Shown: positions 43,042-52,859, numbered from the stretch's first letter. The stretch is 64,000 bases of DNA from JAUZOB01 sp963692465 (GCA_963692465.1 OY829943.1:434001-498000); one strand, 5' to 3'. Numbers and translations: made by a program. Notes: generated by a model not told the origin, from the sequence alone.

Positions 43042-44247
43042 TCATTTTAATAACTCTTTAATAAATTCAGTCCCATATAAAACACCATATTCTCCTTCTT
43101 TTACTGAATCTTCATTGAATATAGTTACACAATCAGCCTGAATTCCTGGTTTATAGATTACAAAAGGAACAGGCTTCCGGGTATGAGTTCGAATAGCACA
43201 GGGAGTCGGATGATCAGGTAACAAAGCAATACATACCGGTTCGTCAAAAGAAGCGACAGCTTTCATTATCGGCCCCAATACCCGATGGTCAATATCTTCA
43301 ATAGTCTGCTTTTTCAACAAATAGTCCCCTTCGTGACCAGCCTCATCCGGAGCTTCAATGTGTAGATAGACCAAATCATTCTTCTTGAGTGCCTCAATTG
43401 CAGCCTGTGCTTTTCCCTCATAATTGGTATTGAATAATCCGGTAGCTCCTTTGACTTTAATAATCTCCATTCCTGCATATACTCCAATTCCCTGAATCAA
43501 ATCAACTGCAGAAATAACAGCAGTATGATTCAGACCATACATCTCTTTCAGAGTTTCCATACGCGGTCTGTAACCCGGAGACCATGGCCAGATTGAGTTA
43601 GCAGGATCTTTCCCTTCCGCTTTTCGTTTTAAATTAATCGGATGATTTTCTAAAATCTTCATTGATTCAACAATCAACCGGTTTAAAAGCTCTGCGGTAG
43701 GTTCTGCTTCTGGCACCTGTGCCTTCACCAAAATATTGCGCCAGGGAGTCCCCGGAACATCATGAGGAGGAATACAATCAATACGTTTATCCCCTCCTTT
43801 TATAACTAAAAGATGTCGGTAAGAAACTCCTTTATAAAAACGCACCCGATCTGTTCCTAATTTTTCTGAAAGAACATCAATCAATTCATGGGCCTCTTTA
43901 TTCGTAATATGACCTGCCGAATGATTTTTCAGGTTATCACCTTCAATAGAAACCAGATTGCACCGCATAGCCATATCATCCGAGCCCAACTCTACCCCAA
44001 TACTGGCAGCTTCCAAAACTCCTCTTCCTTCATAAATCTGCTCAACATCGTAGCCCAAGACAGCAGAATTTGCAACTTCACTTCCAGGATGAAGACTCTC
44101 TGGAACAGTCACTAATTGTCCGTTTCTCCCTATTCTGGCCAGTTCATCCATATAAGGTGTATCTGCAGCCATCAATGGTGTTTGGTTATTTAATTCTTTT
44201 ATCGGTTCATCGGCCATTCCATCAGCCAATAATATCAGGTATTTCAT
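43042..44247 (-). CDS. ApgM-type phosphoglycerate mutase homologue, probable homoserine kinase
   Basis: A 401-residue member of the alkaline-phosphatase superfamily, ApgM/archaeal iPGM branch: LLADGMADEPI at the N-terminus, SEVANSAVLGYD around the catalytic residue, IPPHDVPGTPW, HIEAPDEAGHEGD and LLPDHPTPCAIRTHT for metal binding. It lies 13 bases behind thrA and 60 before thrC, exactly where thrB is needed, and no classical GHMP-type homoserine kinase is present. From memory, genetic work in Bacteroides thetaiotaomicron assigned homoserine kinase activity to such a gene. I therefore infer homoserine kinase; phosphoglycerate mutase remains possible. Confidence 0.85.
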   Translation of the reverse strand: MKYLILLADGMADEPIKELNNQTPLMAADTPYMDELARIGRNGQLVTVPESLHPGSEVANSAVLGYDVEQIYEGRGVLEAASIGVELGSDDMAMRCNLVSIEGDNLKNHSAGHITNKEAHELIDVLSEKLGTDRVRFYKGVSYRHLLVIKGGDKRIDCIPPHDVPGTPWRNILVKAQVPEAEPTAELLNRLIVESMKILENHPINLKRKAEGKDPANSIWPWSPGYRPRMETLKEMYGLNHTAVISAVDLIQGIGVYAGMEIIKVKGATGLFNTNYEGKAQAAIEALKKNDLVYLHIEAPDEAGHEGDYLLKKQTIEDIDHRVLGPIMKAVASFDEPVCIALLPDHPTPCAIRTHTRKPVPFVIYKPGIQADCVTIFNEDSVKEGEYGVLYGTEFIKELLK

Positions 44248-44260
44248 TTTTTCTGTTTTT

Positions 44261-46690
44261 TTAAATGTTAGACACTCTCATGATATCTGCAAATACTCCG
44301 GCAGCTGTAACATCAGCCCCAGCTCCATATCCTTTAATAATCATCGGATACTGGTTATAACGATCGGTTGTAAAAAGAAAAACATTATTACTTCCTTCCA
44401 GTTCGTAAAAAGGATGATTAGGCGGAACCGTTTCAATACCCACGGTTGCTTTACCCTCTTCATAACGAGCAACGAAACGCATCCTTTTCCCTTCAGACGC
44501 GGCTTTAGCTGCAATCTCTCCAAAAATTTTATCGTACGCTTTGATCTTTTGAAGAAAGTCCGCCGCCGGACCTTCAAAATATTCCTCCGGAATAAAACTT
44601 TTCACATCAACCTCTTCCTGCTCAAGGCAATAGCCTGATTCACGAGCCAAAATAACGAGTTTACGAACTACATCTCTTCCACATAAATCAATTCTCGGAT
44701 CCGGTTCTGTATACCCTTTTTCTCTGGCCAGACTAATTGCTTCACTAAGCGGAGTTTTTTCATCAACTACATTAAAAATGAAATTCAAAGTTCCTGAAAG
44801 AACCGCTTCAATCTTTATGATTTTATCCCCCGAATTTCTTAAATCATTTAGGGTATTAATAACCGGCAGTCCGGCACCAACATTAGTCTCAATAAGAAAT
44901 TTCACACCTCTTAAGGCTGCCGTATGTTTCAATTCCAGATAATCGGAATAAGCAGAAGAGGCCGCAATCTTATTCGCTGCAACAATCGAAATATTATTAT
45001 CAAGAATCGGCTTATAAAAAGCCACAGGAGCATCTCCTGCCGTACAATCAACAAATAATGCATTAAAAAGATTCAGAGATATGATTCTTTTTACAAATTG
45101 CTCAAGATTTGCAGGTTCTCCCTGTTCCTCTAGAATTTTTTGCCACTCATCTAACAATATTCCCTCTCGTGAAAAATACATATTCCGGGTATTGGTAATC
45201 CCGACAATTCTCAACCGGAGTCTTTTACCCCGCAATAATTTTTCCTTCTGCTGTCTGATTTGATCCAACAAATGACTGGAAACCCGACCAGTACCAACAA
45301 TGAACACATTCAGTTCATTATACGGAGAAAGAAAAAACGCCTCATGAGCTACATTCAAAGTCTTGTACAAATCCCGGTCAGCAACAACCCACGAAAGATT
45401 AAATTCCGAGGCTCCCTGTGCTATCGCTATAACATTAATTCCACTCTTCCCCAAAGTATTAAATAGTTTTCCGGCAATACCTGGTGATTGTTTCATATGC
45501 TCCCCAACAATGGCTACAATACTTAGATCTTGTTCAATCTGAATACAATTAATAATACCACGTTTTATCTCCACATCAAATTCGCGATGCAAAGCTACAT
45601 CTGCCTTATCTGAGAAATTCGCATCAATGGCAACACTAATGGAATTTTCAGAAGAAGCCTGTGAGATTAGAATAACATTAATTTCCTGTTCAGCAAAAAC
45701 ACTGAATAGTCTTGCTGAAATGCCTGTAACTCCAACCATTCCCAAGCCCTGCACGGTTATCAGTGCAATACCCGGAATGGAAGAGATTCCTTTTACCGGT
45801 TTACCAACCCCATTTTTCCCAAGTTCTGAGATAACTGTTCCTGCAGCTTCGGAATTTGATAAATTACGAATATGAAGCGGTATTTTCTTTTTATAGATCG
45901 GAATAATTCCCGGAGGATATAAAACACCAGCTCCAAAATGAGATAATTCCATTGCTTCCGCATAGCTCAATCGTTCAATTGGATAAGATTGATCAACCAC
46001 TTCCGGATCTGCGGTCATAAAACCATCAACAGAAGTCCATATCTCCAGAATGTCTGCATCAAGAACTGATGCTATAAGTGAAGCCGTGTAATCCGATCCG
46101 CCACGCCCTAGTGTTGTTATATTTCCGGTCACCGAAGATGCAATATATCCGGCAATAACAGGAATTCCTTCAAGTCCTGTTATTGCTTCAATGATTGCTT
46201 TCTGTGTATATTGATGATCCACATTTGCTTTACCAAAATCATCGTCAGTTTTAACAATTTTCAGTGCATCAATCGGTACTGCTCTCGGAATAAAATATTC
46301 TATAATCTGCCATATAAAACGTTCCCCAAAACTCAGAATCCGATCCTGAAGAGCCGGAGTAAGTTCCCTTACCATCGAAACCCCTTTTGCATACCTTTCC
46401 AGCTCAGAAAAAAGTGACAAAAATTCACTTCTGACAAGATCCCTTTGATCCTCGTTAAACAAAGAATCGATCAAATTTAAATGACACGTTCGTATTTCTG
46501 ATAATGTTATATGATAATCCGACGAAAAAGCAGCTGCTTCATTGGCAGCTTTAAGTAATTGATCGGTTATTCCACGCATAGCCGAAACAACTACAACAAC
46601 TTGATCTTTTTCTTTAACAATAATTTCCTTCATTTTAAGAAAACTCTGAGGACTATATAAAGAGTCTCCTCCAAATTTCAAAACTTTCAT
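44261..46690 (-). CDS. thrA: bifunctional aspartokinase / homoserine dehydrogenase
   Basis: Catalyses the first and third steps of threonine synthesis. 809 residues: aspartokinase domain (1-280; LGRGGSDYTASLIASVL and EIWTSVDGFMTADPEVV), two ACT domains (about 300-445, binding feedback inhibitors) and homoserine dehydrogenase (about 455-809; VFIVGTGRVSSHLL, NKIAASSAYSDYLEL, GAGLPVINTLNDL, VLSGTLNFIFN). The N-terminal motif, normally KFGGTS, reads KFGGDS here. It is the first gene of the threonine operon, separated from recA by 235 bases. Confidence 0.95.
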   Translation of the reverse strand: MKVLKFGGDSLYSPQSFLKMKEIIVKEKDQVVVVVSAMRGITDQLLKAANEAAAFSSDYHITLSEIRTCHLNLIDSLFNEDQRDLVRSEFLSLFSELERYAKGVSMVRELTPALQDRILSFGERFIWQIIEYFIPRAVPIDALKIVKTDDDFGKANVDHQYTQKAIIEAITGLEGIPVIAGYIASSVTGNITTLGRGGSDYTASLIASVLDADILEIWTSVDGFMTADPEVVDQSYPIERLSYAEAMELSHFGAGVLYPPGIIPIYKKKIPLHIRNLSNSEAAGTVISELGKNGVGKPVKGISSIPGIALITVQGLGMVGVTGISARLFSVFAEQEINVILISQASSENSISVAIDANFSDKADVALHREFDVEIKRGIINCIQIEQDLSIVAIVGEHMKQSPGIAGKLFNTLGKSGINVIAIAQGASEFNLSWVVADRDLYKTLNVAHEAFFLSPYNELNVFIVGTGRVSSHLLDQIRQQKEKLLRGKRLRLRIVGITNTRNMYFSREGILLDEWQKILEEQGEPANLEQFVKRIISLNLFNALFVDCTAGDAPVAFYKPILDNNISIVAANKIAASSAYSDYLELKHTAALRGVKFLIETNVGAGLPVINTLNDLRNSGDKIIKIEAVLSGTLNFIFNVVDEKTPLSEAISLAREKGYTEPDPRIDLCGRDVVRKLVILARESGYCLEQEEVDVKSFIPEEYFEGPAADFLQKIKAYDKIFGEIAAKAASEGKRMRFVARYEEGKATVGIETVPPNHPFYELEGSNNVFLFTTDRYNQYPMIIKGYGAGADVTAAGVFADIMRVSNI

Positions 46691-46871
46691 AACATCAATG
46701 TATTATCAGAAAATTCATTAAATTTTCAAGTAAAAAATAGCATAACATAAATCTATGATACACCGTTACAATCACATAAAAAATAATCGAATAAGAGAAA
46801 AAGGAACATAACAAATGCAGGAGACCTCTCATCTTTCCTTCTCAATCTTTCAAAAGGAAAAAGGTCTTAAG

Positions 46872-46901
46872 AAGCAGGCGGTAATCAGCCCGCCCGCTCT
46901 T
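46872..46901 (-). terminator. probable terminator after recA
   Basis: On the minus strand GAGCGGGCGG-GCTGATTA-CCGCCTGCTT forms a ten-pair GC-rich stem with two G:U pairs, 25 bases after the recA stop. The T-rich tail is interrupted, so termination may be partial. Confidence 0.55.
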
Positions 46902-46925
46902 TGTTTTTTGATGTTGATGGATAGT

Positions 46926-47960
46926 TTATTCGGCCGAGGCCGTCGTCCCTGAGACGGACGTAAGAATCTTTGATTCTAATTCCTGGGCTAGTTCCAGGTT
47001 GTCACGAAGAAGATTTTTAACGGACTCTCTACCTTGTCCTAATTTTGTGTCACCATAGCTAAACCATGATCCACTCTTTTGAATAATACCGCGCTCTACT
47101 CCCATATCAACTATTTCGCCGTTTTTCGAAATACCTTCACCATACATGATATCAAAGTCTGCTTTTTTAAATGGAGGTGCCACTTTATTTTTTACTACAC
47201 GAACCCGAGTATGAGTTCCAAGGACTTCTTCTCCATCTTTAATTTGTCCGGTACGTCGGATATCCAAACGAACCGAAGCATAAAATTTGAGAGCATTTCC
47301 TCCTGTTGTGGTCTCCGGATTACCGAACATCACCCCTATTTTTTCCCGCAACTGGTTAATAAAAACACAACAAGTTCCAGTTTTACTAATAGTGGCAGTC
47401 AACTTCCGTAATGCCTGCGACATCAAACGAGCCTGAAGTCCCATTTTAGAATCCCCCATCTCCCCTTCTATCTCTGCCTTAGGAGTCAACGCTGCAACCG
47501 AATCAATTACGATAATATCCAGTGCACCCGAACGAATAAGGTTCTCTGTAATTTCAAGAGCTTGTTCTCCATTGTCGGGTTGAGAGATTAATAAATCGTC
47601 TATTTTTACGCCTAACTTTTGTGCATAAAGAGGATCAAACGCATGTTCTGCATCAATAATAGCAGCCATACCCCCTGTTTTTTGTGCCTCTGCAATTGCA
47701 TGAATAGCCAGTGTTGTTTTTCCTGATGATTCCGGCCCATAAATTTCGATAATACGACCTTTGGGAAGACCGCCTATCCCTAAGGCAATATCAAGCCCCA
47801 GAGAACCTGTCGATATAGACGGTATATTCTCCAAGGGTTTATCGCCCATTCGCATGATAGACCCTTTCCCATAGGTTTTTTCAATCTTATCCATGGTCAA
47901 CTGAAGTGCTTTCAGTTTCTCCCGATTTGTGTTATTCTGTTGTTCTTCGTTGTTTGCCAT
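46926..47960 (-). CDS. recA: recombinase RecA
   Basis: DNA strand-exchange protein and SOS co-protease. 344 residues with Walker A GPESSGKTT, the LTPKAEIEGEMGDS loop L1 region, MSQALRKLTATISKTGTCCVFINQLREKIGVMFGNPETTTGG loop L2, and a standard C-terminal domain. It follows bcp by 27 bases. No LexA-type box was recognised. Confidence 0.98.
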   Translation of the reverse strand: MANNEEQQNNTNREKLKALQLTMDKIEKTYGKGSIMRMGDKPLENIPSISTGSLGLDIALGIGGLPKGRIIEIYGPESSGKTTLAIHAIAEAQKTGGMAAIIDAEHAFDPLYAQKLGVKIDDLLISQPDNGEQALEITENLIRSGALDIIVIDSVAALTPKAEIEGEMGDSKMGLQARLMSQALRKLTATISKTGTCCVFINQLREKIGVMFGNPETTTGGNALKFYASVRLDIRRTGQIKDGEEVLGTHTRVRVVKNKVAPPFKKADFDIMYGEGISKNGEIVDMGVERGIIQKSGSWFSYGDTKLGQGRESVKNLLRDNLELAQELESKILTSVSGTTASAE

Positions 47961-47987
47961 ATTTAAATTAATTAATCAAATCCGTCA

Positions 47988-48461
47988 CTACGCGCTTAGC
48001 GCTTTAAGGATTTGACTGGTATGGTTCTTCGTATCAACTTTTCGAAATATTTTTTCAATCACTCCCGTTTCTGAAATTATAAAAGTCGTTCTCAATACAC
48101 CTTCGGAGACTTTCCCATAAAGTTTCTTTTGCCCCCACGCTCCATATAAATTCAAAATTTTCTTTTCCGGATCTGAAATCAAATTAAATCCCAACTGATA
48201 CTTTTCAATGAACTTCGTATGTGATGCTTCGCTGTCGGGACTAACCCCGACAATCTCATAACCATCTGCCAGCCAACCACTATAATTATCATTGAGATTA
48301 CAGGCTTCGGCAGTGCAACCGGGCGTGTTATCTCTTGGGTAAAAGTACAAAATAAGTTTCTTACCTTTTAATCCCGAAAGAGATATTATCTCACCCTTCT
48401 GATTTTTCCCACTAAATTCAGGAGCTATATCTCCTTCCTTTAATTGACTCATAGCATTCAC
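47988..48461 (-). CDS. bcp: thioredoxin-dependent peroxiredoxin (BCP/PrxQ type)
   Basis: Reduces hydroperoxides using thioredoxin. 157 residues with the peroxidatic and resolving cysteines in NTPGCTAEACN (five residues apart, as in PrxQ/BCP). LKGKKLILYFYPRD and GVSPDSEASHTKFIEKY also match. A second ATG three codons in (48452) gives MSQLKEGD and could be the real start. It precedes recA and is probably cotranscribed with it. Confidence 0.94.
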   Translation of the reverse strand: MNAMSQLKEGDIAPEFSGKNQKGEIISLSGLKGKKLILYFYPRDNTPGCTAEACNLNDNYSGWLADGYEIVGVSPDSEASHTKFIEKYQLGFNLISDPEKKILNLYGAWGQKKLYGKVSEGVLRTTFIISETGVIEKIFRKVDTKNHTSQILKALSA

Positions 48462-48651
48462 TTTTTTGAGTTAAACAAATCTATTAATTTCTTTGGCTTA
48501 TACAGACAAAAACAATGACAAATATCAACTCTTTACATTTTATTAAAAAATCTGCCATTCCTTACCAAATTTAAAAATCTAACAATTCTTTCTTGAGATT
48601 AGTTCTAATCTATCAGACATTTTATATTTTTACTGTAACAATATCAGACCA

Positions 48652-48966
48652 ATGACCAAGAATAATCCATATACCATTGAGAAGAAGGAAGGCAAACCTT
48701 CAAGTGAGTCACACACCTCTCGCATTTATAATCTTATCCTTTATAATGACGACTTCCATACCTTCGATTACGTTATTAATGCGCTGACTAATATCTGTGG
48801 ACAGGACTCTACACAAGCTACTCAGTGTGCCATGCTTACCCATTACAAAGGGAAATGTGACATTTATAAGGGCTCCTACGCGTCACTGAAACCAATGAAA
48901 AAGGCTTTTATTGAAAAAGAACTCATGGTTACCATTGACCCTCTTCCTTCTCATGCAGATGAATAA
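48652..48966 (+). CDS. clpS: ATP-dependent Clp protease adaptor ClpS
   Basis: Delivers N-degron substrates to ClpA/ClpC-ClpP. 104 residues with the core YNLILYNDDFHTFDYVINAL-like block (here NLILYNDDFHTFDYVINAL), then MLTHYKGKCDIYKGSYASLKP and KAFIEKELMVTI, all diagnostic. It stands alone. Confidence 0.94.
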   Translation: MTKNNPYTIEKKEGKPSSESHTSRIYNLILYNDDFHTFDYVINALTNICGQDSTQATQCAMLTHYKGKCDIYKGSYASLKPMKKAFIEKELMVTIDPLPSHADE

Positions 48967-49290
48967 ATACAATCCATATTTATTCCCCAAAATGAAATAT
49001 AAAAACTCATTCATTTGAACATAAAACAATTTCAACATTAAAGTAGCAACACAAACATTCTCAGTCCGCTATATTCAAAAAACAGTTAGCGTATTTGGGC
49101 TACTAAGGTTATTCATTCAATTCTTGCTCCATTTTCAATCTCTCTGTATTATATTATTGAAATTGCTCACCTTCCAACCATCATTTCAAAGGCCATAAGG
49201 TATCCTTATCTTTCCTCTTAACGTATTTAATACGGCATGTTTGTAAAATGCGTATAGTCAATTTAATTTAGAGGAAGAAAAATTAAGGTT
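48967..49290. other. regulatory region upstream of the xylose operon
   Basis: A 324-bp gap without ORFs. It contains the palindrome CGTATT-T-AATACG (49222-49234) and further GCGTAT half-sites at 49089 and 49250. Confidence 0.5.
49222..49255. promoter_or_regulatory. candidate operator of the xylose regulator
   Basis: A perfect inverted repeat CGTATT-T-AATACG (49222-49234) and a half-site GCGTAT (49250-49255), 36-69 bases before the regulator's start. NrtR-type sugar regulators bind palindromes upstream of their own operons, so this is a reasonable autoregulatory site. Confidence 0.4.
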
Positions 49291-50043
49291 ATGGCACAAT
49301 CGGTAAATCCTTCTATTTCGGTCGATATTGTAATCTTTGGCTTCGACGGCACTAAACTAAAAGTATTGCTGATCCGAATAGACTCTATTAAAAAAGAAAC
49401 TCTTGCTCTCGGATCACACGCAGACCATAAACTACCCGGCAGTCTCATCTTCGATAATGAAGACCTGACCACTTCAGCTCATCGTATTTTAACCGAACTT
49501 ACCGGACTATCCGACATTTATCTTCGACAACTACAGGTGTTTTCAAACCCGGACAGAATCAGTACAACTGAAGACCTTGGATGGATTTCAAAAACCTACG
49601 GAGTTACAACTCATCGAATTGTTACAGTTGCCTATTATTCTCTTATAAAAATAGATAACAGTATTATTCGCCGAAGCATCGAAGGTGAAGCCAGCTGGTA
49701 TAACGTTCAGGATATTAAACAACTGGCATTCGATCACAAATTAATTCTGTTAACAGCTTTGGAGACGCTTACTCACCAACTACAGTCTGAACCTGTTGCA
49801 TTTGAACTCCTCCCTAAAAAATTTACAATTCGTCAGCTGCAAAACCTATATGAAGCCATATTGGGAACAGAACTCGACAATCGTAATTTTCGAAAAAAAC
49901 TGTTAAAATTCACCTATATCACGCCTCTCGAAGAAAAGGAAAAAGAAGTTGCTCACAAACCGGCACAATTTTTCAAATTCGACAAGAGCCGCTATGAAAA
50001 AGAAGTAAAACGAAAATTCAACCTTAGCTTTATTAACTTCTAA
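49291..50043 (+). CDS. NrtR-type (Nudix-related) transcriptional regulator of xylose use
   Basis: A 250-residue regulator with an N-terminal Nudix-like domain (about 8-150) and a C-terminal winged helix (about 165-230; FTIRQLQNLYEAILGTELDNRNFRKKLLK). The Nudix box is degenerate: SAHRILTELTGL replaces the REx2EExGU consensus, so hydrolase activity is unlikely and the domain probably senses a ligand. In Bacteroides, proteins of this family regulate arabinose and xylose genes. It begins the xylB-xylA-xylE-GH3 cluster and its stop is one base before xylB starts. I infer a XylR-type repressor. Confidence 0.87.
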   Translation: MAQSVNPSISVDIVIFGFDGTKLKVLLIRIDSIKKETLALGSHADHKLPGSLIFDNEDLTTSAHRILTELTGLSDIYLRQLQVFSNPDRISTTEDLGWISKTYGVTTHRIVTVAYYSLIKIDNSIIRRSIEGEASWYNVQDIKQLAFDHKLILLTALETLTHQLQSEPVAFELLPKKFTIRQLQNLYEAILGTELDNRNFRKKLLKFTYITPLEEKEKEVAHKPAQFFKFDKSRYEKEVKRKFNLSFINF

Positions 50044-50044
50044 C

Positions 50045-51520
50045 ATGAAAACCTTAGGAATAGACATTGGCAGCTCTTCCGTTAAAGTTGCCATTCTTGA
50101 CATTGACACCGGTCAATGCTGTGCATCGGTTCAATCTCCGGAAGACCAAGAACTTCCCATCTCTGCACCTCATAAAGGATGGGCAGAACAGGACCCGGAA
50201 ATGTGGTGGCAACATGTTCAAAATGCTATCAAAAAAGCACTGATAAATGTTCAGCCTGACTCAATCCAGGCCATTGGCATAACTTATCAGATGCACGGAT
50301 TGGTTTGTCTCGACAAAAGCGGGAAATCACTTCGTCCTTCCATCATCTGGTGCGACAGCCGCGCTGTACCATACGGACAAAAAGCACTCTCTTCAATCGG
50401 AGAAAAAAAGTGTCTTGAGAACGTACTGAACTCTCCCGGAAACTTTACCGCTTCCAAACTGGCATGGATCAAAGAACAAGAACCGGAAACCTTCAACCAA
50501 ATCAGTCATTTTGTGCTTCCTGGCGATTATATTGCACTTAAACTAACCGGCGAAATAACAACAACCCCAAGCGGACTCTCCGAAGGAATCCTCTGGAATT
50601 TCAAAGAAGAGAAAGTTGCCGACTTTGTTCTCGATTATTACGGAATTCCTCATTCTATGCTTCCAACAATTGTCCCTCAATTCGGCAATCAAGGGAGCCT
50701 TCTTTCTCAAATTGCCTCAGAACTCGGACTAAAAGCAGGGATACCGGTCACTTATCGTGCCGGAGACCAACCGAATAATGCGTTCTCCTTAAATGTTCTA
50801 AACCCTGGAGAAGTTGCTGCCACCGCCGGCACATCGGGTGTCGTTTATGGAGTAACGGATCAAATAAGTTACGATCCCCGATCAAGAGTCAACACATTCG
50901 TTCATGTCAACCATACTCCTGAAAATCCCCGGCTGGGAATTTTACTTTGTATCAACGGGACCGGATGTCTAAACTCATGGGTCCGTAAAACGATCGCACC
51001 CGGATTGTCTTATGACCAAATAAACCGTCTGGCTGCCGAAATACAGCATGGCTCCGACCTTCTTTCAATTCTACCGTTTGGGAACGGAGCAGAACGCATG
51101 CTTGAAAATAAGGAACCCGGCTGCGTTATTTCCGGATTAAACTTCAATATTCACGGAAGGAATCACTTGCTCCGGGCCGCTCAGGAAGGAATCGCATTCG
51201 CCTTTAAATATGGGATGGATGTTATGGAAAACATGGGAATGAATCTTAAAGTAATCCGTGCCGGCAAGGCAAACTTATTTCTTAGTCCGATATTCCGCGA
51301 AACGCTATCTTCCGTAACCGGAGCTGTAATTGAATTATATGACACCGATGGAGCTCTTGGCGCTGCCAGAGGGGCCGCCCTTGGTGCCGGATTTTATGCT
51401 TCCACTGACGAAGCTTTCAAACATCTTAACGTTCTGAAAACAACGAACCCGCAAACACTTCCTTCTATTAACGAAGCTTTTGACAACTGGAAAAATGTAT
51501 TATCACACAATCTTAAATAA
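50045..51520 (+). CDS. xylB: xylulokinase
   Basis: Phosphorylates D-xylulose to feed the pentose phosphate pathway. 491 residues of the FGGY family: GIDIGSSSVKVAILD (phosphate 1), YQMHGLVCLDKSGKSLRPSIIWCDSRA, GDYIALKLTGE, ATAGTSGVVYG and GAARGAALGAG. It directly follows the regulator and is six bases from xylA. Confidence 0.95.
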   Translation: MKTLGIDIGSSSVKVAILDIDTGQCCASVQSPEDQELPISAPHKGWAEQDPEMWWQHVQNAIKKALINVQPDSIQAIGITYQMHGLVCLDKSGKSLRPSIIWCDSRAVPYGQKALSSIGEKKCLENVLNSPGNFTASKLAWIKEQEPETFNQISHFVLPGDYIALKLTGEITTTPSGLSEGILWNFKEEKVADFVLDYYGIPHSMLPTIVPQFGNQGSLLSQIASELGLKAGIPVTYRAGDQPNNAFSLNVLNPGEVAATAGTSGVVYGVTDQISYDPRSRVNTFVHVNHTPENPRLGILLCINGTGCLNSWVRKTIAPGLSYDQINRLAAEIQHGSDLLSILPFGNGAERMLENKEPGCVISGLNFNIHGRNHLLRAAQEGIAFAFKYGMDVMENMGMNLKVIRAGKANLFLSPIFRETLSSVTGAVIELYDTDGALGAARGAALGAGFYASTDEAFKHLNVLKTTNPQTLPSINEAFDNWKNVLSHNLK

Positions 51521-51526
51521 AGAATC

Positions 51527-52852
51527 ATGGAAATCACCAAATCAAAAAAGTCTTATTTTCCCGAAATTGGTAAAATCCAATATGAAGGAAAAGAATCTAA
51601 AAATCCACTTGCTTTTAAATGGTACAACGAAAATCAGATTGTTAATGGTAAGACCATGAAGGAATACCTTCGTTTTGCAATGGCTTACTGGCATACTCTC
51701 TGTGCTACCGGTGGTGACCCTTTCGGCCCCGGAACCAAAGTTTTCCCATGGGAAACAGCTTCGGATATCATGCAACGCAACCATGACCGTATGGATGCCG
51801 CCTTCGAATTTATGACCAAAATGGGAATGCCTTTCTGGTGCTTTCATGACGTCGATGTTGCCGGCGACGGCTCTGTCTTCGAAATCGAAGAAAGACTCGG
51901 CAAAATGGTCGAATATGCAAAAAAGAAACAAGAAGAATCAGGCATTAAATTACTTTGGGGAACCTCTAATGTATTCGGCAATCCTCGCTACATGAACGGA
52001 GCCGGAACAAACCCAAATTTTGACGTCGTTGCTCAGGCCGGCACTCAAATTAAAAATGCACTGGACGCAACGATTGCTCTCGGAGGCCAAAACTATGTCT
52101 TCTGGGGCGGACGCGAAGGTTATATGAGTCTTCTCAACACTCAAACGAAACAAGAAAAAGAACATCTTGCCCGCCTGCTTACAATGGCTCGCGATTATGC
52201 TCGTTCCAAAGGATTCAAAGGAACTTTCCTCATTGAACCCAAACCGATGGAACCGACCAAACACCAGTACGACTTCGATGCCGAAACGGTTATCGGATTT
52301 ATCCGTTACTATGGTCTTGAAAAAGACTTCAAAATCAATATCGAAGTTAACCATGCCACTTTAGCTGGTCACACCTTCCAGCATGAATTACAAATGGCTT
52401 CTGACGGCGGCTTTTTAGGCAGCATTGATGCAAACAGAGGCGACTACCAAAATGGGTGGGACACAGACCAGTTCCCAATCAATATTTACGAAACAGCCGA
52501 AGCAATGCTGGTAATTCTGCAAACAGGCGGCTTCACTACCGGAGGAGTTAACTTCGATGCTAAAACCCGTCGAAACTCAACCGATCTGGATGATATCTTT
52601 ATCGCTCACATCTCGGGTATGGACGTCTTCGCCCGGGCTTTGGTTATTGCTGATAAAATTCTTAAAGAATCAGATTATCTGAAAATGCGCAAAAATCGTT
52701 ACGCTTCCTTTGATGAAGGGAAAGGCGCTGAATTCGAAAAAGGAAAGCTTAAACTTGAAGATTTACGCACCTATGCTAAAGCCAATGGAGAACCTAAAGT
52801 CATTAGTGGTAAACAGGAACTTTATGAACAATTAATAAATCTTTATATTTAA
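51527..52852 (+). CDS. xylA: xylose isomerase
   Basis: Interconverts D-xylose and D-xylulose. 441 residues of the class II type: PWCFHDVD-like FWCFHDVDVAGDG with the catalytic His, LLWGTSNVFGNPRYMNGA, GREGYMSLLNT, LIEPKPMEPTKHQYDFD for the metal ligands, and GSIDANRGDYQNGWDTDQFP. It is followed by a hairpin (52860-52902) and, after 112 bases, by the porter gene. Confidence 0.98.
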   Translation: MEITKSKKSYFPEIGKIQYEGKESKNPLAFKWYNENQIVNGKTMKEYLRFAMAYWHTLCATGGDPFGPGTKVFPWETASDIMQRNHDRMDAAFEFMTKMGMPFWCFHDVDVAGDGSVFEIEERLGKMVEYAKKKQEESGIKLLWGTSNVFGNPRYMNGAGTNPNFDVVAQAGTQIKNALDATIALGGQNYVFWGGREGYMSLLNTQTKQEKEHLARLLTMARDYARSKGFKGTFLIEPKPMEPTKHQYDFDAETVIGFIRYYGLEKDFKINIEVNHATLAGHTFQHELQMASDGGFLGSIDANRGDYQNGWDTDQFPINIYETAEAMLVILQTGGFTTGGVNFDAKTRRNSTDLDDIFIAHISGMDVFARALVIADKILKESDYLKMRKNRYASFDEGKGAEFEKGKLKLEDLRTYAKANGEPKVISGKQELYEQLINLYI

Positions 52853-52859
52853 GGTTATC

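Noticed and set aside
46691..46871. Possible threonine attenuator upstream of thrA
   Set aside because: Nested hairpins exist, but the short ORF MFLFLLFDYFLC... has no threonine or isoleucine codon run, so a leader-peptide attenuator is not supported.
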